64,000 nt of DNA from Streptomyces sp. NBS 14/10 (GTDB lineage: Bacteria > Actinomycetota > Actinomycetes > Streptomycetales > Streptomycetaceae). The translations under genes and the position numbers were made by a program. The DNA lies in assembly GCF_002224125.1 (NCBI RefSeq), contig NZ_NCSM01000004.1, positions 364,130-428,129 on the forward strand, written 5' to 3'. Each line of letters starts with the position of its first letter. Position 1 is the first letter of the stretch. A model generated the notes under the pieces. The model was not told the DNA's origin, did not search any database, and was given only the letters and a program-made list of their open reading frames with translations. Of the stretch, positions 25,510 through 33,778 are shown one piece after another.

Positions 25510-25635
25510 CAGCCCACCCCCCCCCGTGAGGTCGTCCCCGCACGCTACCGGCCGATACCGGGGAGCCACCAGCGGTTTCGAGGGGGCCGTCGCCTGCCCG
25601 GGTGGGCGGCCCGGCGGCCGTGCGTCAGCCGTGCG

Positions 25636-26571
25636 TCACGGATTCGGGACGGTGACGGTGTCGTCGGCGAGGGCCGAGGCCCGCAGAGCGGCCGCGAGGC
25701 GGACGACGGGTTCGGCCGGCGGCTCGGGAAGCCGGGCCAGGAGCAGACGCCGCAACTCCTGCGGCCCGCCGCGCACCGGCAGGATCCGTACGCCGGGCGG
25801 CGCCGCGGCGGCCAGCGCGCAGGACACGGTGGTCAGCCCGCAGCCCGCGGCCACCAGATGTAGTTTCGCCAGCCAGTCGCGGGCCGTGTGCACGATCTCG
25901 GGCCGCTCGTCCAGGCCCGGCCACACCCCCATGAGCCGGTCCGTGCCGGACGGCGAACCGGCGATCCACCGCTGTCCGCGCAGATCGGCCACATCGACGA
26001 AATCCCCGCGGGCCAGCGGGTGCGCCGCGGGCACGGCCAGGCAGAGGGCGCGCTCGGTGAGCGTCCGCAACTCCAACGGGGGCGACTCGTCGTCCGGTGC
26101 ACGAAACGGTGGCGCCGACGACAGCAGGGCGAGATCGATGCTGCCCGCCCGCAGGGCGCGCACCAGCGCCGGGGTGCCGCCTTCGCGGCTGACGACACGC
26201 ACACCCGGATCGCTGCGCCGCAGCGCGGCCAGGGCGTGCGGCACCAGGGTCGTACCGGCGCTGGGCACCCAGCCGAGGCGGGCGGTGCCGCCCTGTTCCG
26301 GCAGGCCGGACAGCTCGCGGGCGGTCGCGTCGATCGCGTCGAGCACGACGGTGGCGCGGCGCATAACGGCCCGCCCGGCCGCGGTCAGCCGCACCCCGCC
26401 ACGCCGCCGTTCCAGCAACTCCGCGCCCGCGACCCGCTCGATCGAGGCGATCTGCCGGGACACCGCCGACTGTGTGTACCCCAGCGACGCCGCGGCCGCG
26501 GTGAACGTCCCCTGCTCGGCCACCGCGCGGAACACCCGCAGCGCGGTCAGCGACACATCCGTGAAGTCCAT
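25636..26571 (-). CDS. LysR-family regulator
   Basis: A 311-residue regulator. The winged helix reads LTALRVFRAVAEQGTFTAAAASLGYTQSAVSRQIASIERVAG, and the effector domain has ARLGWVPSAGTTLVPHAL, IDLALLSS and HLVAAGCGLTTV. It is divergent from the short-chain dehydrogenase at 26643 with only 71 bases between, which is the standard layout for a LysR protein controlling its neighbour. Confidence 0.92.
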   Translation of the reverse strand: MDFTDVSLTALRVFRAVAEQGTFTAAAASLGYTQSAVSRQIASIERVAGAELLERRRGGVRLTAAGRAVMRRATVVLDAIDATARELSGLPEQGGTARLGWVPSAGTTLVPHALAALRRSDPGVRVVSREGGTPALVRALRAGSIDLALLSSAPPFRAPDDESPPLELRTLTERALCLAVPAAHPLARGDFVDVADLRGQRWIAGSPSGTDRLMGVWPGLDERPEIVHTARDWLAKLHLVAAGCGLTTVSCALAAAAPPGVRILPVRGGPQELRRLLLARLPEPPAEPVVRLAAALRASALADDTVTVPNP

Positions 26572-26642
26572 GACGTTTACGCATACTACTCGTGCGGAAG
26601 TTTCGTTGGACTCATCAACCGGGGCGTTCCTACCGTTGCGGC

Positions 26643-27587
26643 ATGAACGCTCCCCGCATCGCCCTCGTCGCCACGCCCTTCGGCTTCTCCAGTACGGCCG
26701 CAGAGGTCGCGCAGGGCATCGACCTCACCGGCCGCCGGGCGCTGGTCACCGGCGCATCCTCCGGTCTCGGCGCGGAAACGGCCCGCGCCCTGGCCGGTAC
26801 GGGGGCGGCCGTCACCCTGGCCGTACGAGATGTGGCGGCGGGCGAGCGCGTCGCCAAGGACATCGCCGAGGCAACCGGAAACCAGGACCTGCACGTCGCC
26901 CACCTGGACCTCGCCGATCCGGCGTCCATCACCGCCTTCACCACGGCCTGGCAGGGCCCGCTGCACATCCTGGTCAACAACGCCGGTGTCATGGCCTGCC
27001 CCGAGCAGCACACCGAACAGGGCTGGGAGTGGCAGTTCGCCACCAACCACCTCGGCCACTTCGCCATTGCCACGGGCCTGCACGACGCGCTCGCCGCCGA
27101 CGGCGCCGCCCGTATCGTCGCCGTCAGCTCCACCGGCCATCAGCAGTCCCCCATCGTGTGGGACGACATCCACTTCGCCTTCCGCCGCTACGACCCATGG
27201 CTCGCCTACGGCCAGTCCAAGACCGCCAATGTCCTCTTCGCGGTGGAGGCCACCCGCCGCTGGGCCGCCGACAACATCACCGCCAATGCCCTGATGCCCG
27301 GCGCCATCTACACCAACCTCCAGCGCCACATCGGTGACCGCGGCAGCGGCAGGGTCCCGGCCGAGCTCATCAAGACGGTCGAGCAGGGCGCCGCCACGTC
27401 CGTACTCCTCGCCACCTCACCCCTGCTGGAAGGCATCGGCGGCCGCTACTTCTCCGACTGCAACGAGACCGAGACCGTCGACCGCCGCACCGGCACCCTG
27501 CACGGCGTGGCCCGCTACGCCATCGACCCGGACAACGCCCGGCGGCTGTGGACGCTCTCGCAGGAGCAGCTTGCGGCCACGAGCTGA
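26643..27587 (+). CDS. Short-chain dehydrogenase/reductase
   Basis: A 314-residue classical SDR. The cofactor loop is TGASSGLG, then NNAGVMA, the catalytic Ser in VAVSSTGH and the Tyr-Lys pair in YGQSK. The long C-terminal part and the WDDIHF segment match the retinol-dehydrogenase-like or WWOX-like group that many Streptomyces carry. ATG 26643 is chosen over the frame start at 26592. Probable regulation is by the divergent LysR protein. Confidence 0.9.
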   Translation: MNAPRIALVATPFGFSSTAAEVAQGIDLTGRRALVTGASSGLGAETARALAGTGAAVTLAVRDVAAGERVAKDIAEATGNQDLHVAHLDLADPASITAFTTAWQGPLHILVNNAGVMACPEQHTEQGWEWQFATNHLGHFAIATGLHDALAADGAARIVAVSSTGHQQSPIVWDDIHFAFRRYDPWLAYGQSKTANVLFAVEATRRWAADNITANALMPGAIYTNLQRHIGDRGSGRVPAELIKTVEQGAATSVLLATSPLLEGIGGRYFSDCNETETVDRRTGTLHGVARYAIDPDNARRLWTLSQEQLAATS

Positions 27588-27628
27588 ACCGCCGGGCGCC
27601 CGGCCCGCTGCTGTTCCTGAGCGAGCAA

Positions 27629-27997
27629 TCAGCCTCTGACCAGGCAGAAAGGATGCCCGGCCGGATCGGTGAGAACCCGCCACCGACCCGCATTCGGCTG
27701 GTGGTCCGGTTTGCCCGCGCCCAGTTCCAGCAGCCGGGCCTCGGCCTCGTCCAGGTCGTCGACCGCGAAGTCGAGGTGAAACTGCTGGGGAACGGTCTGA
27801 TCGGGCCAGCGCGGAGCCCGATAGTCGTCGACGCGCTGAAAGCCGATGAAGAGCCCGTCCTCAGACGTGAGACCAGCGAAGTCGGCGTCGGATTTCGGGT
27901 GCGGTTCGAGCCCGGTGGCCTGCTGATAGAACGCCGCCAGAGCCGGCGGATCAGGGCAGTCGAGTGTTACCGCGGACAACTTCATCTGCAGGGACAT
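27629..27997 (-). CDS. VOC-superfamily (glyoxalase-like) protein
   Basis: A 122-residue protein of two beta-alpha-beta-beta-beta modules. Module 1 has LSAVTLDCPDPPALAAFYQQATGLEP and module 2 has FHLDFAVDDLDEAEARLLELGA, ending WRVLTDPAGHPFCLV. The His and Glu positions expected for a metal site are partly present. GGAGG precedes the ATG at 27997. The function of this subgroup is not known; members can be lyases, dioxygenases or resistance proteins. Confidence 0.85.
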   Translation of the reverse strand: MSLQMKLSAVTLDCPDPPALAAFYQQATGLEPHPKSDADFAGLTSEDGLFIGFQRVDDYRAPRWPDQTVPQQFHLDFAVDDLDEAEARLLELGAGKPDHQPNAGRWRVLTDPAGHPFCLVRG

Positions 27998-28084
27998 GGC
28001 ACCTCCGGCCGATCCGTGGACTTCCGCCATGCACACCCTAGAGGCGGCCACCTCCCCAGCAGACGGTGATTTACGCCCGAAGGG

Positions 28085-28276
28085 TCAGTCGCCGCCCGTC
28101 GCGCCGATGACGAGCAGCGGGCCGTCCTCGGGCCCCCGCGCATGGTCGATCGCACCCAGCGCGGTCATCCCCGAGGTCGGCAGCGCGGCGGCCACATGGC
28201 TCGGCAGCTCGTCGGGGACGGCCGCCAGCGCGCCGAACGCGGGCACCGCATGCACAACACAGACGTGTGGGGTCAT
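28085..28276 (-). pseudogene. Internal fragment of a quinone-oxidoreductase-like MDR gene
   Basis: Sixty-three codons reading [17 protein letters not shown], then [17 protein letters not shown] and [10 protein letters not shown] before a stop. The segment from [11 protein letters not shown] to VIGATGG is the hinge and first Rossmann strand of NADP-dependent zinc-free MDR oxidoreductases. Both the N-terminal domain and everything after GATGG are missing. It faces a decayed LysR gene, so a regulator and enzyme pair has been lost here. Confidence 0.6.
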
Positions 28277-28280
28277 GGCA

Positions 28281-28873
28281 GTGGAGTCCCGGCCCTGTGG
28301 TACTTCGTCGCGTTGGCGGAGGAACGCAGCTTCAGGCGCGCCGCGGAACGGCTCGGCATCGCCGCACCCGCGCTGTCGCGTGCGATCCGCAACCTCGAGG
28401 CCGCGCTCGGCGTGCGCCTCTTCGAGCGCTCCACGCGCGTGGTGGAGCTGACCGAACCCGGCGCCGTACTGCTGGCTCAGGTGACCCCGCCCTCGAAGCA
28501 CTCGACGCGGCGGTCCGCCGCGCCCAACGGGCCTGGGCGCCGAATCGCAGCGTGCGGGAGCATGCGCGGCTGCTGCGTACGGGCACGGCTCGCCGACCTC
28601 GGCATCGGCCCCGGGGAAGTCGACGAACGGGCGGAGCGCGACATCGGTGAGCAGGGCGTGCACGATCTCGCGCAACTGCTCGCGCTCATCGGCCTCGGTG
28701 TGACCATGACCGTGCTCCCCAGGTCAGTCGCCGCCAGCTCCCCCCGACGGGGCGTGGCCTACGTCCCCATCGAGGACTGCCCTCCCGCCGCACTGGTCAT
28801 CGCCTGGCTGGGGTGCTCCCGCAGCCGCGGCGTGGCCGCGCTGGTGCGCGCGGCTGTGGAGGCGCCGGGGTAG
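28281..28873 (+). pseudogene. Decayed LysR-family regulator
   Basis: The N-terminal winged helix is clear ([38 protein letters not shown], written here in parts: [12 protein letters not shown] and [12 protein letters not shown]). The reading frame is broken: the start VESR lies in a different frame from LWYFVAL, and after GAVLLAQV the homologous frame changes to [17 protein letters not shown] large central part of the effector domain is gone, and the usual C-terminus returns as [18 protein letters not shown]. At least two frameshifts and one deletion mark it as non-functional. Confidence 0.75.
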
Positions 28874-28917
28874 CACCGTGTTCTGATGCGCCGTACGGCC
28901 CGACGGTCGCCGCTAGG

Positions 28918-29523
28918 TCACGCTTCAGGGCGGGTGCGCCGGGCGTACGCGCGGGCGGCGCGGGCGCGGTCGCCGCAGCGGGTGGAGCACCAGTGGCGGC
29001 GGCCGTGGCGCAGCAGGTAGCGGTTGCAGGGGGCGGAGCCGCAGCCGGTGAGGCGGTCGGCGTCGGGGCCGGTGAGGAGGTCGGCCGCGTTGGCCGCGAG
29101 GGCCGCGAGGGCGCGGTCGAGGATTTCGTTGGTGGGGCACGGGGCCGCGCGGTAGGGGCCGTTCCGCTCGTCCCAGTACAGCAGCTCGGCCGTGGGAGCT
29201 TTGCTCAGCGCGTCGTTGACGGCGGACAGCGCGGCGGGCAGGGCGGGCAGCCCGGCGACGCGGGCGGCGAACAGCGATCTGAGGTGTTCGCGCAGGGAGC
29301 GCAGCTGCGCCGCGCACATCTCCTGCACCCCGGCGTCAGCCGGCGCGAGGCCGCGTTCGGTCAACCATCGATTCGTGGCGTCGGGGGTGCCGAGGAGATC
29401 GATGAAGTGCCCTCCGGGCAGCGCGACGGCGCTGTTGGCGAAGTCGAGGGCGAGGTACTCCTCCGCCCCCGGCGCGGGCGGTGGCACGGATTCGGCGGTC
29501 GGGGTCTCGCTCATGGCTGTCAT
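28918..29523 (-). CDS. CGNR zinc-finger protein, probable stress regulator
   Basis: About 201 residues. The N-terminal region (EEYLALDFANSAVAL, DLLGTPDATNRWL) is the ABATE-type ligand or stress domain. The C-terminal finger has the form C-x3-PC-x4-...-WCSTRCGDRARAARAYARR, the CGNR finger with a two-residue-longer first pair (CGSAPCNRYL). Such proteins are considered DNA-binding regulators. No good ribosome site is visible; ATGs at 29541, 29523 and 29514 are possible starts. It is divergent from an MBL-fold gene, with three ATCCGTGAG repeats between. Confidence 0.85.
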   Translation of the reverse strand: MTAMSETPTAESVPPPAPGAEEYLALDFANSAVALPGGHFIDLLGTPDATNRWLTERGLAPADAGVQEMCAAQLRSLREHLRSLFAARVAGLPALPAALSAVNDALSKAPTAELLYWDERNGPYRAAPCPTNEILDRALAALAANAADLLTGPDADRLTGCGSAPCNRYLLRHGRRHWCSTRCGDRARAARAYARRTRPEA

Positions 29524-29539
29524 GGTACGGCTTGTGTTC

Positions 29540-29593
29540 ATCCGTGAGACACGGCTATCGTCCCTCACGGATAAGCCGCTCTACATCCGTGAG
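29540..29593. promoter_or_regulatory. Three ATCCGTGAG repeats between CGNR and MBL genes
   Basis: ATCCGTGAG occurs at 29540-29548 and 29585-29593, and its exact complement CTCACGGAT at 29564-29572. Spacing between neighbouring copies is 15 and 12 bases. The last copy supplies the ribosome site of the MBL gene. The CGNR protein is the candidate binder. Confidence 0.7.
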
Positions 29594-29599
29594 GTTTTC

Positions 29600-30388
29600 A
29601 TGCCTGGCACCCGTATGCCCACTGAGCAGATCCCCGTCCGTGTCTTCGGCGGCCCGACGGCCCTTTTCGAATACGGGGGGCTGCGATTCCTGACCGACCC
29701 CACCTTCGACGAGCCCCGCGACTATCACGTGCCGGGCGGGCAGCTGACCAAGACGGCGCCCTCCTCCGCCGCGCCGGCCGGCCTCGGCCGTATCGACGTG
29801 GTCCTGCTCTCCCACGACGAACACCCCGACAACCTCGACGACTCCGGACGCGCCCTGCTCGCCGACATTCCGCTGACCCTGACCACGCCCGGCGGCGGGC
29901 AGCGCTTGGGCGAGGGGGCCAAGGGGCTGGCCGACTGGGAGTCGATCGAACTGGACCGTCCCGGCGGGGGCACGATCGCCGTCACGGGCGTGCCCGCCGT
30001 CCACGGGCCCGGCGCGCGTGAGGACGTCGAGCCGATCACCGGCCAGGTCGTCGGATTCGTGCTGACCGGGGAGGGCCTTCCCACGGTCTACGTCAGCGGC
30101 GACAACGCCTCGCTCGACCTGGTCAAGGACATCGCCGAACGGCTCGGCCCGGTGGACACCGCCATCCTGTTCGCCGGGGCTCCCCGCTTCTCCGTCCTCT
30201 TCGACGGCGCGCTGATCGTCCTCGACAGCGCGCAGGCGGCAGAAGCCACTCGGATCCTCGGTGCCCGCCGGGTGGTGCCCGTCCACTACGACAGCTGGGC
30301 GCACTTCACCGAGGGCCGTGACGAACTGATCGCCGCCTTTACGGACGCCGGGCTGCTCGACCGCCTGGACCTGGGCCACCGGGGCTGA
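29600..30388 (+). CDS. MBL-fold metallo-hydrolase
   Basis: A 262-residue protein. The metal motif appears as LLSHDEHPDNLDD, where the second His of the usual HxHxDH is replaced by Glu (HDEHPDN, similar to UlaG-like proteins with HxHxDH variants). Further ligands are in PAVHGPG, YVSGDNASLD and VVPVHYDSW. The UlaG/lactonase-like layout suggests a cytoplasmic hydrolase of unknown substrate. It is followed by an MFS transporter gene 76 bases on. Control by the divergent CGNR regulator is likely. Confidence 0.85.
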   Translation: MPGTRMPTEQIPVRVFGGPTALFEYGGLRFLTDPTFDEPRDYHVPGGQLTKTAPSSAAPAGLGRIDVVLLSHDEHPDNLDDSGRALLADIPLTLTTPGGGQRLGEGAKGLADWESIELDRPGGGTIAVTGVPAVHGPGAREDVEPITGQVVGFVLTGEGLPTVYVSGDNASLDLVKDIAERLGPVDTAILFAGAPRFSVLFDGALIVLDSAQAAEATRILGARRVVPVHYDSWAHFTEGRDELIAAFTDAGLLDRLDLGHRG

Positions 30389-30464
30389 CCACGCGGCCGG
30401 GCGGGCCGGTGGCCTGTCGCCGTCCGGGTCGCGCCTGGCGCGCGCCTAGCGAAAGAGCTCTCTT

Positions 30465-31733
30465 GTGACGACTACCGTGCCCGCTCGGGTCGAGGATCTG
30501 CCGCGGTCCCAGGCGCAGCGCCGGGTCCTGATCGTCCTGATCGCCGCTCAGGTGTTCAGCGGCGCCGGGCTGGCGGCGGGGGTGACCGTCGGTGCCCTGC
30601 TCGCACAGGACATGCTCGGCTCCACCAGCCTTGCCGGTCTGCTCGGCGCCCTGTCCACCGCCGGTTCCGCGCTGGCGGCCGTCGCGGTCGGCCGTATCTC
30701 TCAAGCGCGCGGCCGCCGCCCCGGTCTTGCCGCCGGGTACCTGGCCGGTGCCATCGGCAGCGCGGGCGTCATCGCCGCCGCCGTCGCCGGGAGCTCCGTG
30801 CTGCTGTTCGCCGCGATGTTCGTCTACGGTGCCGGTGCGGCCACGAATCTGCTGGCCCGTTACGCCGGTGCCGACCTGGCGGATCCCGCGTACCGCGCCC
30901 GCGCGGTGTCCACCGTGCTGGTCGCCACCACCCTGGGCGGCGTGGTCGGCCCCAATCTCGCAGCGCCCGCCGGTGACCTTGCGCACGCCCTCGGCATCCC
31001 CCGCCTGACCGGGCTGTTCCTTCTCTCGGGTGCCGCCTACGCACTGGCCGCCCTGGTGCTGGCCGTATGGCTGCGTCCCGACCCGCTGCTGCTGGCCCGC
31101 ACGCTGGAGGCGGAGCGTGCCGCCGCGGCGGTCGCGCGCCCGGACGATGTCGGCGGTCGGGTGCGGCCGGCGGCCGGACGGCGCGGCTCCGGCGTCCTGG
31201 TGGGTGCGCTGGTCATGGTGGTCACCCAACTGGTCATGGTCGCGATCATGACGATGACGCCGGTCCATATGCACGACCACGGCCACGGTGCCGCCGCCTC
31301 CGGCCTGGTCATCTCGATCCACATCGGGGCGATGTATCTGCCCGCGCCCCTGTCCGGCTGGCTCGTCGACCGATACGGCCGGCTCACGGTCGCCGCCGCT
31401 GCCGCGCTGGTCCTGCTGGCCGCCGGGATCGTCGCCGCCAACGCCCCCGTCGGTTCCGCCGCCGTGTTCGCGGTGGCCCTCGCGCTGCTGGGCGTGGGCT
31501 GGAGTCTCGGCCTCGTCAGCAGCACCGCGATCATCACGGATGCCGTTCCCCTGGCCACCCGTGCCAGGACCCAGGGGCTGGTCGACGTCTCCATCGCCAT
31601 CGCGGGCGCCACGGGCGGTTTGGCGTCCGGCCTGGTCGTCGCAGGCGCCGGCTATCCCGTCCTGGCCGTCGGCGGCGGCATTCTGGCGCTGGCCATCGTG
31701 CCGACGGTCGTCGTCGCGGCGCGCAGCCGCTGA
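30465..31733 (+). CDS. MFS transporter, 12 TM
   Basis: A 422-residue membrane protein from GTG 30465. Early segments read LIVLIAAQVFSGAGLAAGVTVGALL and LGALSTAGSALAAVAVGRISQARGRRPGL, where the latter carries a motif-A-like loop. Twelve hydrophobic segments can be counted, with a charged centre loop (LARTLEAERAAAAVARPDD) between 6 and 7. The substrate is unknown. It lies in the same direction as the MBL-fold gene and may form a unit with it. Confidence 0.85.
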   Translation: MTTTVPARVEDLPRSQAQRRVLIVLIAAQVFSGAGLAAGVTVGALLAQDMLGSTSLAGLLGALSTAGSALAAVAVGRISQARGRRPGLAAGYLAGAIGSAGVIAAAVAGSSVLLFAAMFVYGAGAATNLLARYAGADLADPAYRARAVSTVLVATTLGGVVGPNLAAPAGDLAHALGIPRLTGLFLLSGAAYALAALVLAVWLRPDPLLLARTLEAERAAAAVARPDDVGGRVRPAAGRRGSGVLVGALVMVVTQLVMVAIMTMTPVHMHDHGHGAAASGLVISIHIGAMYLPAPLSGWLVDRYGRLTVAAAAALVLLAAGIVAANAPVGSAAVFAVALALLGVGWSLGLVSSTAIITDAVPLATRARTQGLVDVSIAIAGATGGLASGLVVAGAGYPVLAVGGGILALAIVPTVVVAARSR

Positions 31734-31799
31734 GCGACGGTTTCCTGGCATCCATCCATCCATCCGTCCGACGGCAGGGCACCACGGCCCGAGGTTGGT

Positions 31800-32373
31800 T
31801 CAGGGCAGGCGAATGTTGTCGTACCTGGTGTTCCGCTCCCCGCTGGCGTACACGCGCGGGGAGGTGAACACCCCGACCAGGTCATCGTCGACAACGGTCC
31901 CGCGGGGCAGGTTCAGCCCGTAGTGCTCGCCCATCAGCCGGTACACATCCCGCATGGGTGGGACGTGCAGCCCCCACTCGTCCGGCTCGTCGGGGAAGTC
32001 GGGGTCCGGGTCGGCGCCGCCGAGCCTGAGTTCGGCGATCATCCGCTGGGTGAGGGGGTGATCCGCCCTGACCAACTCGTGGACCCCGCCGTCGAAGTAG
32101 CTCCAGTCCAGCTCTCCGTCCACGATGACGTAGGTGGTGGGCGGGTCCATGGTGGTGTCCATGATGCTCAGCCATGTGCGGCCCGCCCACAGATGCCGCA
32201 CATGGTCGGGGTGGCGCGTATAACACGTCAGGGGCCATGATGCCGAGGTCGGGGTCCGCCCCCAGCATCGCCGCCAGTTCCTCGACGCTCACGCCTTTGA
32301 CCATCTCCAGGTAGAAACCCCAGGAGGTGAGGTCGTCCTGTATCCACTCGAAGCCGAATCCGTCATCGCTCAT
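31800..32373 (-). pseudogene. Frameshifted small protein, function unknown
   Basis: The upstream part (from ATG 32373: SDDGFGFEWIQDDLTSWGFY, then VSVEELAAMLGADPDLGI) and the downstream part (PDHVRHLWAGRTWLSIMDTT to the end RNTRYDNIRLP) are in different frames and meet near 32230-32260. Read together they give one acidic protein of about 190 residues, similar in style to DUF6461-type Streptomyces proteins. The downstream part could also be translated alone from GTG 32201 (133 residues). A single-base indel, real or a sequence error, is the simplest explanation. Confidence 0.55.
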
Positions 32374-32421
32374 GATCGGGAGTGTGGCAGCGGCGTCTGA
32401 CAACCCGGCCCCGGCAGGTCC

Positions 32422-32607
32422 CTACGACCGTGTCGGCCAGATCAGTGCCTGGGCGACGATGACCCTCTCACCGTTGAAGGTGACGGCGGGACCTTCGTGC
32501 AGTTCGTAGCCAAGGCCGATCATTTCGCTCACGCGCTGGCAGAACGTGGCGTCGTCCGGTCCGGTCAGGACTCGGTAGATGGGCAGTCCGTCTGGTGGTG
32601 TGCTCAT
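32422..32607 (-). CDS. DUF1737 family small protein
   Basis: Sixty-one residues. The pattern YRVLTGPDDATFCQRVSEMI, then LGYELHEGPAVTFNGERVIVAQAL is the whole DUF1737 domain. Its role is unknown; members are often found alone or fused to other domains. It lies in the same direction as the frameshifted gene downstream. Confidence 0.8.
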   Translation of the reverse strand: MSTPPDGLPIYRVLTGPDDATFCQRVSEMIGLGYELHEGPAVTFNGERVIVAQALIWPTRS

Positions 32608-32721
32608 GAGACGAAGAATTCCACAAGCAGGTAGGTGCTGCCGACGATCTGACCAGCACGCGGCTGGACCAGGCTGACCGTGGAGCGCGGTACCGAACCG
32701 TTGCCGGTGAGGTGTCCCGCC

Positions 32722-33681
32722 CTATGCCTGGTCGGAGCGGAGGGCGGCTGCCCGGAGCAGGGCGTCCCGGCAGGCGAGGACGGCGGGGTGCTGACTGCGG
32801 CCGCGGCGTACGACGGTGAAGACGCGGCGGGTGCGCTGACCGCGGGGGAGTCGTCGCAGGGTGACGGTCGGAGGTCGGCCGCTCCAGACGAGGTCGGGGA
32901 GGAAGGCCGCGGCGTGTTTCTGCTCGACGAGGCGGAGGTGGAGCAGCAGGTCGGTGGTCTCGAACCGTACGTCGGGTTCGAAGCCGGCGTTGCGGCACAG
33001 GGTCATGGCCCAGTGCCGCGCGGCTGTGCCCTCGGGTTCCATCACCCAGGGGTGGTCCGCCAGTGAACGCAGCGCCGCCAGCGGGGTGTCGGTGCCCCGG
33101 CTGGCGGTGTCCGGGCCGTCGGTGCCCCGGCCGTCGGAGTCCTCGGCCGGCTCCGGCAGTGCGAGGTGCAGGGGGTCCTCGAGCAGGTCTTCCTGTTCGA
33201 GTTCGGCGGGCCGCGGGTTGGGGTTGCCGGGGTATTCCTCGGCGAGGACCAGGTCGAAGTCGCGGGCTTGCAGGGCGGGCAGGGCCTTCTCCGGTTCCAT
33301 ATGCGTGACATGGACGCGCAGGTGCGGGTGCAGATCGCGCAGAAGGCTCAGCGCGGTCGGGACCAGGGCCAGGGCGGCCGTCTGGAACGAGGCGATGCGC
33401 AGGGTGCCGGTCAGCTCGGTGAGGGAGGTGGCGATATCGGCCTCCGCGCGCTCCAGGCGTTCGAGGACCGCTTCGGTGTGGGCGACCAGGATCTCGGCCT
33501 GCTCGGTCAGCCGCACCCGCCGACCGACCGGCTCCAGCAGCGGGACGCCGACTTCGGCTTCCAGCTGGGAGAGCTGCTGGGAGACGGAAGAGGGCGCGTA
33601 GGACAGGGCTGTGGCGACGGCCGCCAGGGTGCCGCGGTGCTTGAGTTCGCGCAGCAGGCGCAGTCGGTGCAGATCGAACAT
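32722..33681 (-). CDS. LysR-family regulator of the diaminopropionate/amidohydrolase operon
   Basis: A 319-residue regulator. The winged helix reads LHRLRLLRELKHRGTLAAVA, then LSYAPSSVSQQLSQLEAEVGVPLLE, and the effector domain LRIASFQTAALALVPTAL and HVTHMEPEKALPAL. An acidic, low-complexity insertion (EPAEDSDGRGTDGPDTASRG) interrupts the effector domain. This subgroup commonly stands opposite amino-acid-catabolic genes. It is divergent from the lyase gene at 33779 and probably controls the three rightward genes. Confidence 0.9.
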   Translation of the reverse strand: MFDLHRLRLLRELKHRGTLAAVATALSYAPSSVSQQLSQLEAEVGVPLLEPVGRRVRLTEQAEILVAHTEAVLERLERAEADIATSLTELTGTLRIASFQTAALALVPTALSLLRDLHPHLRVHVTHMEPEKALPALQARDFDLVLAEEYPGNPNPRPAELEQEDLLEDPLHLALPEPAEDSDGRGTDGPDTASRGTDTPLAALRSLADHPWVMEPEGTAARHWAMTLCRNAGFEPDVRFETTDLLLHLRLVEQKHAAAFLPDLVWSGRPPTVTLRRLPRGQRTRRVFTVVRRGRSQHPAVLACRDALLRAAALRSDQA

Positions 33682-33690
33682 CGCCGGCCC

Positions 33691-33724
33691 ACTCATCTTC
33701 TAATGGTCGGTTTTTCCGATGAGT
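33691..33724. promoter_or_regulatory. Inverted repeat in the LysR/lyase promoter
   Basis: ACTCATC at 33691-33697 is mirrored by GATGAGT at 33718-33724, with a smaller CGG/CCG pair inside. It lies just upstream of the LysR start and is a candidate autoregulatory site. Confidence 0.45.
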
Positions 33725-33778
33725 ATACGTTGAAAACATTCGCTGGACCGATCCTAGGGAGTATCGGACCCTGATCGT

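Noticed and set aside
31740..31775. CATC tetranucleotide repeat after the MFS gene
   Set aside because: Only four or five units and non-coding; too short to suggest a function.
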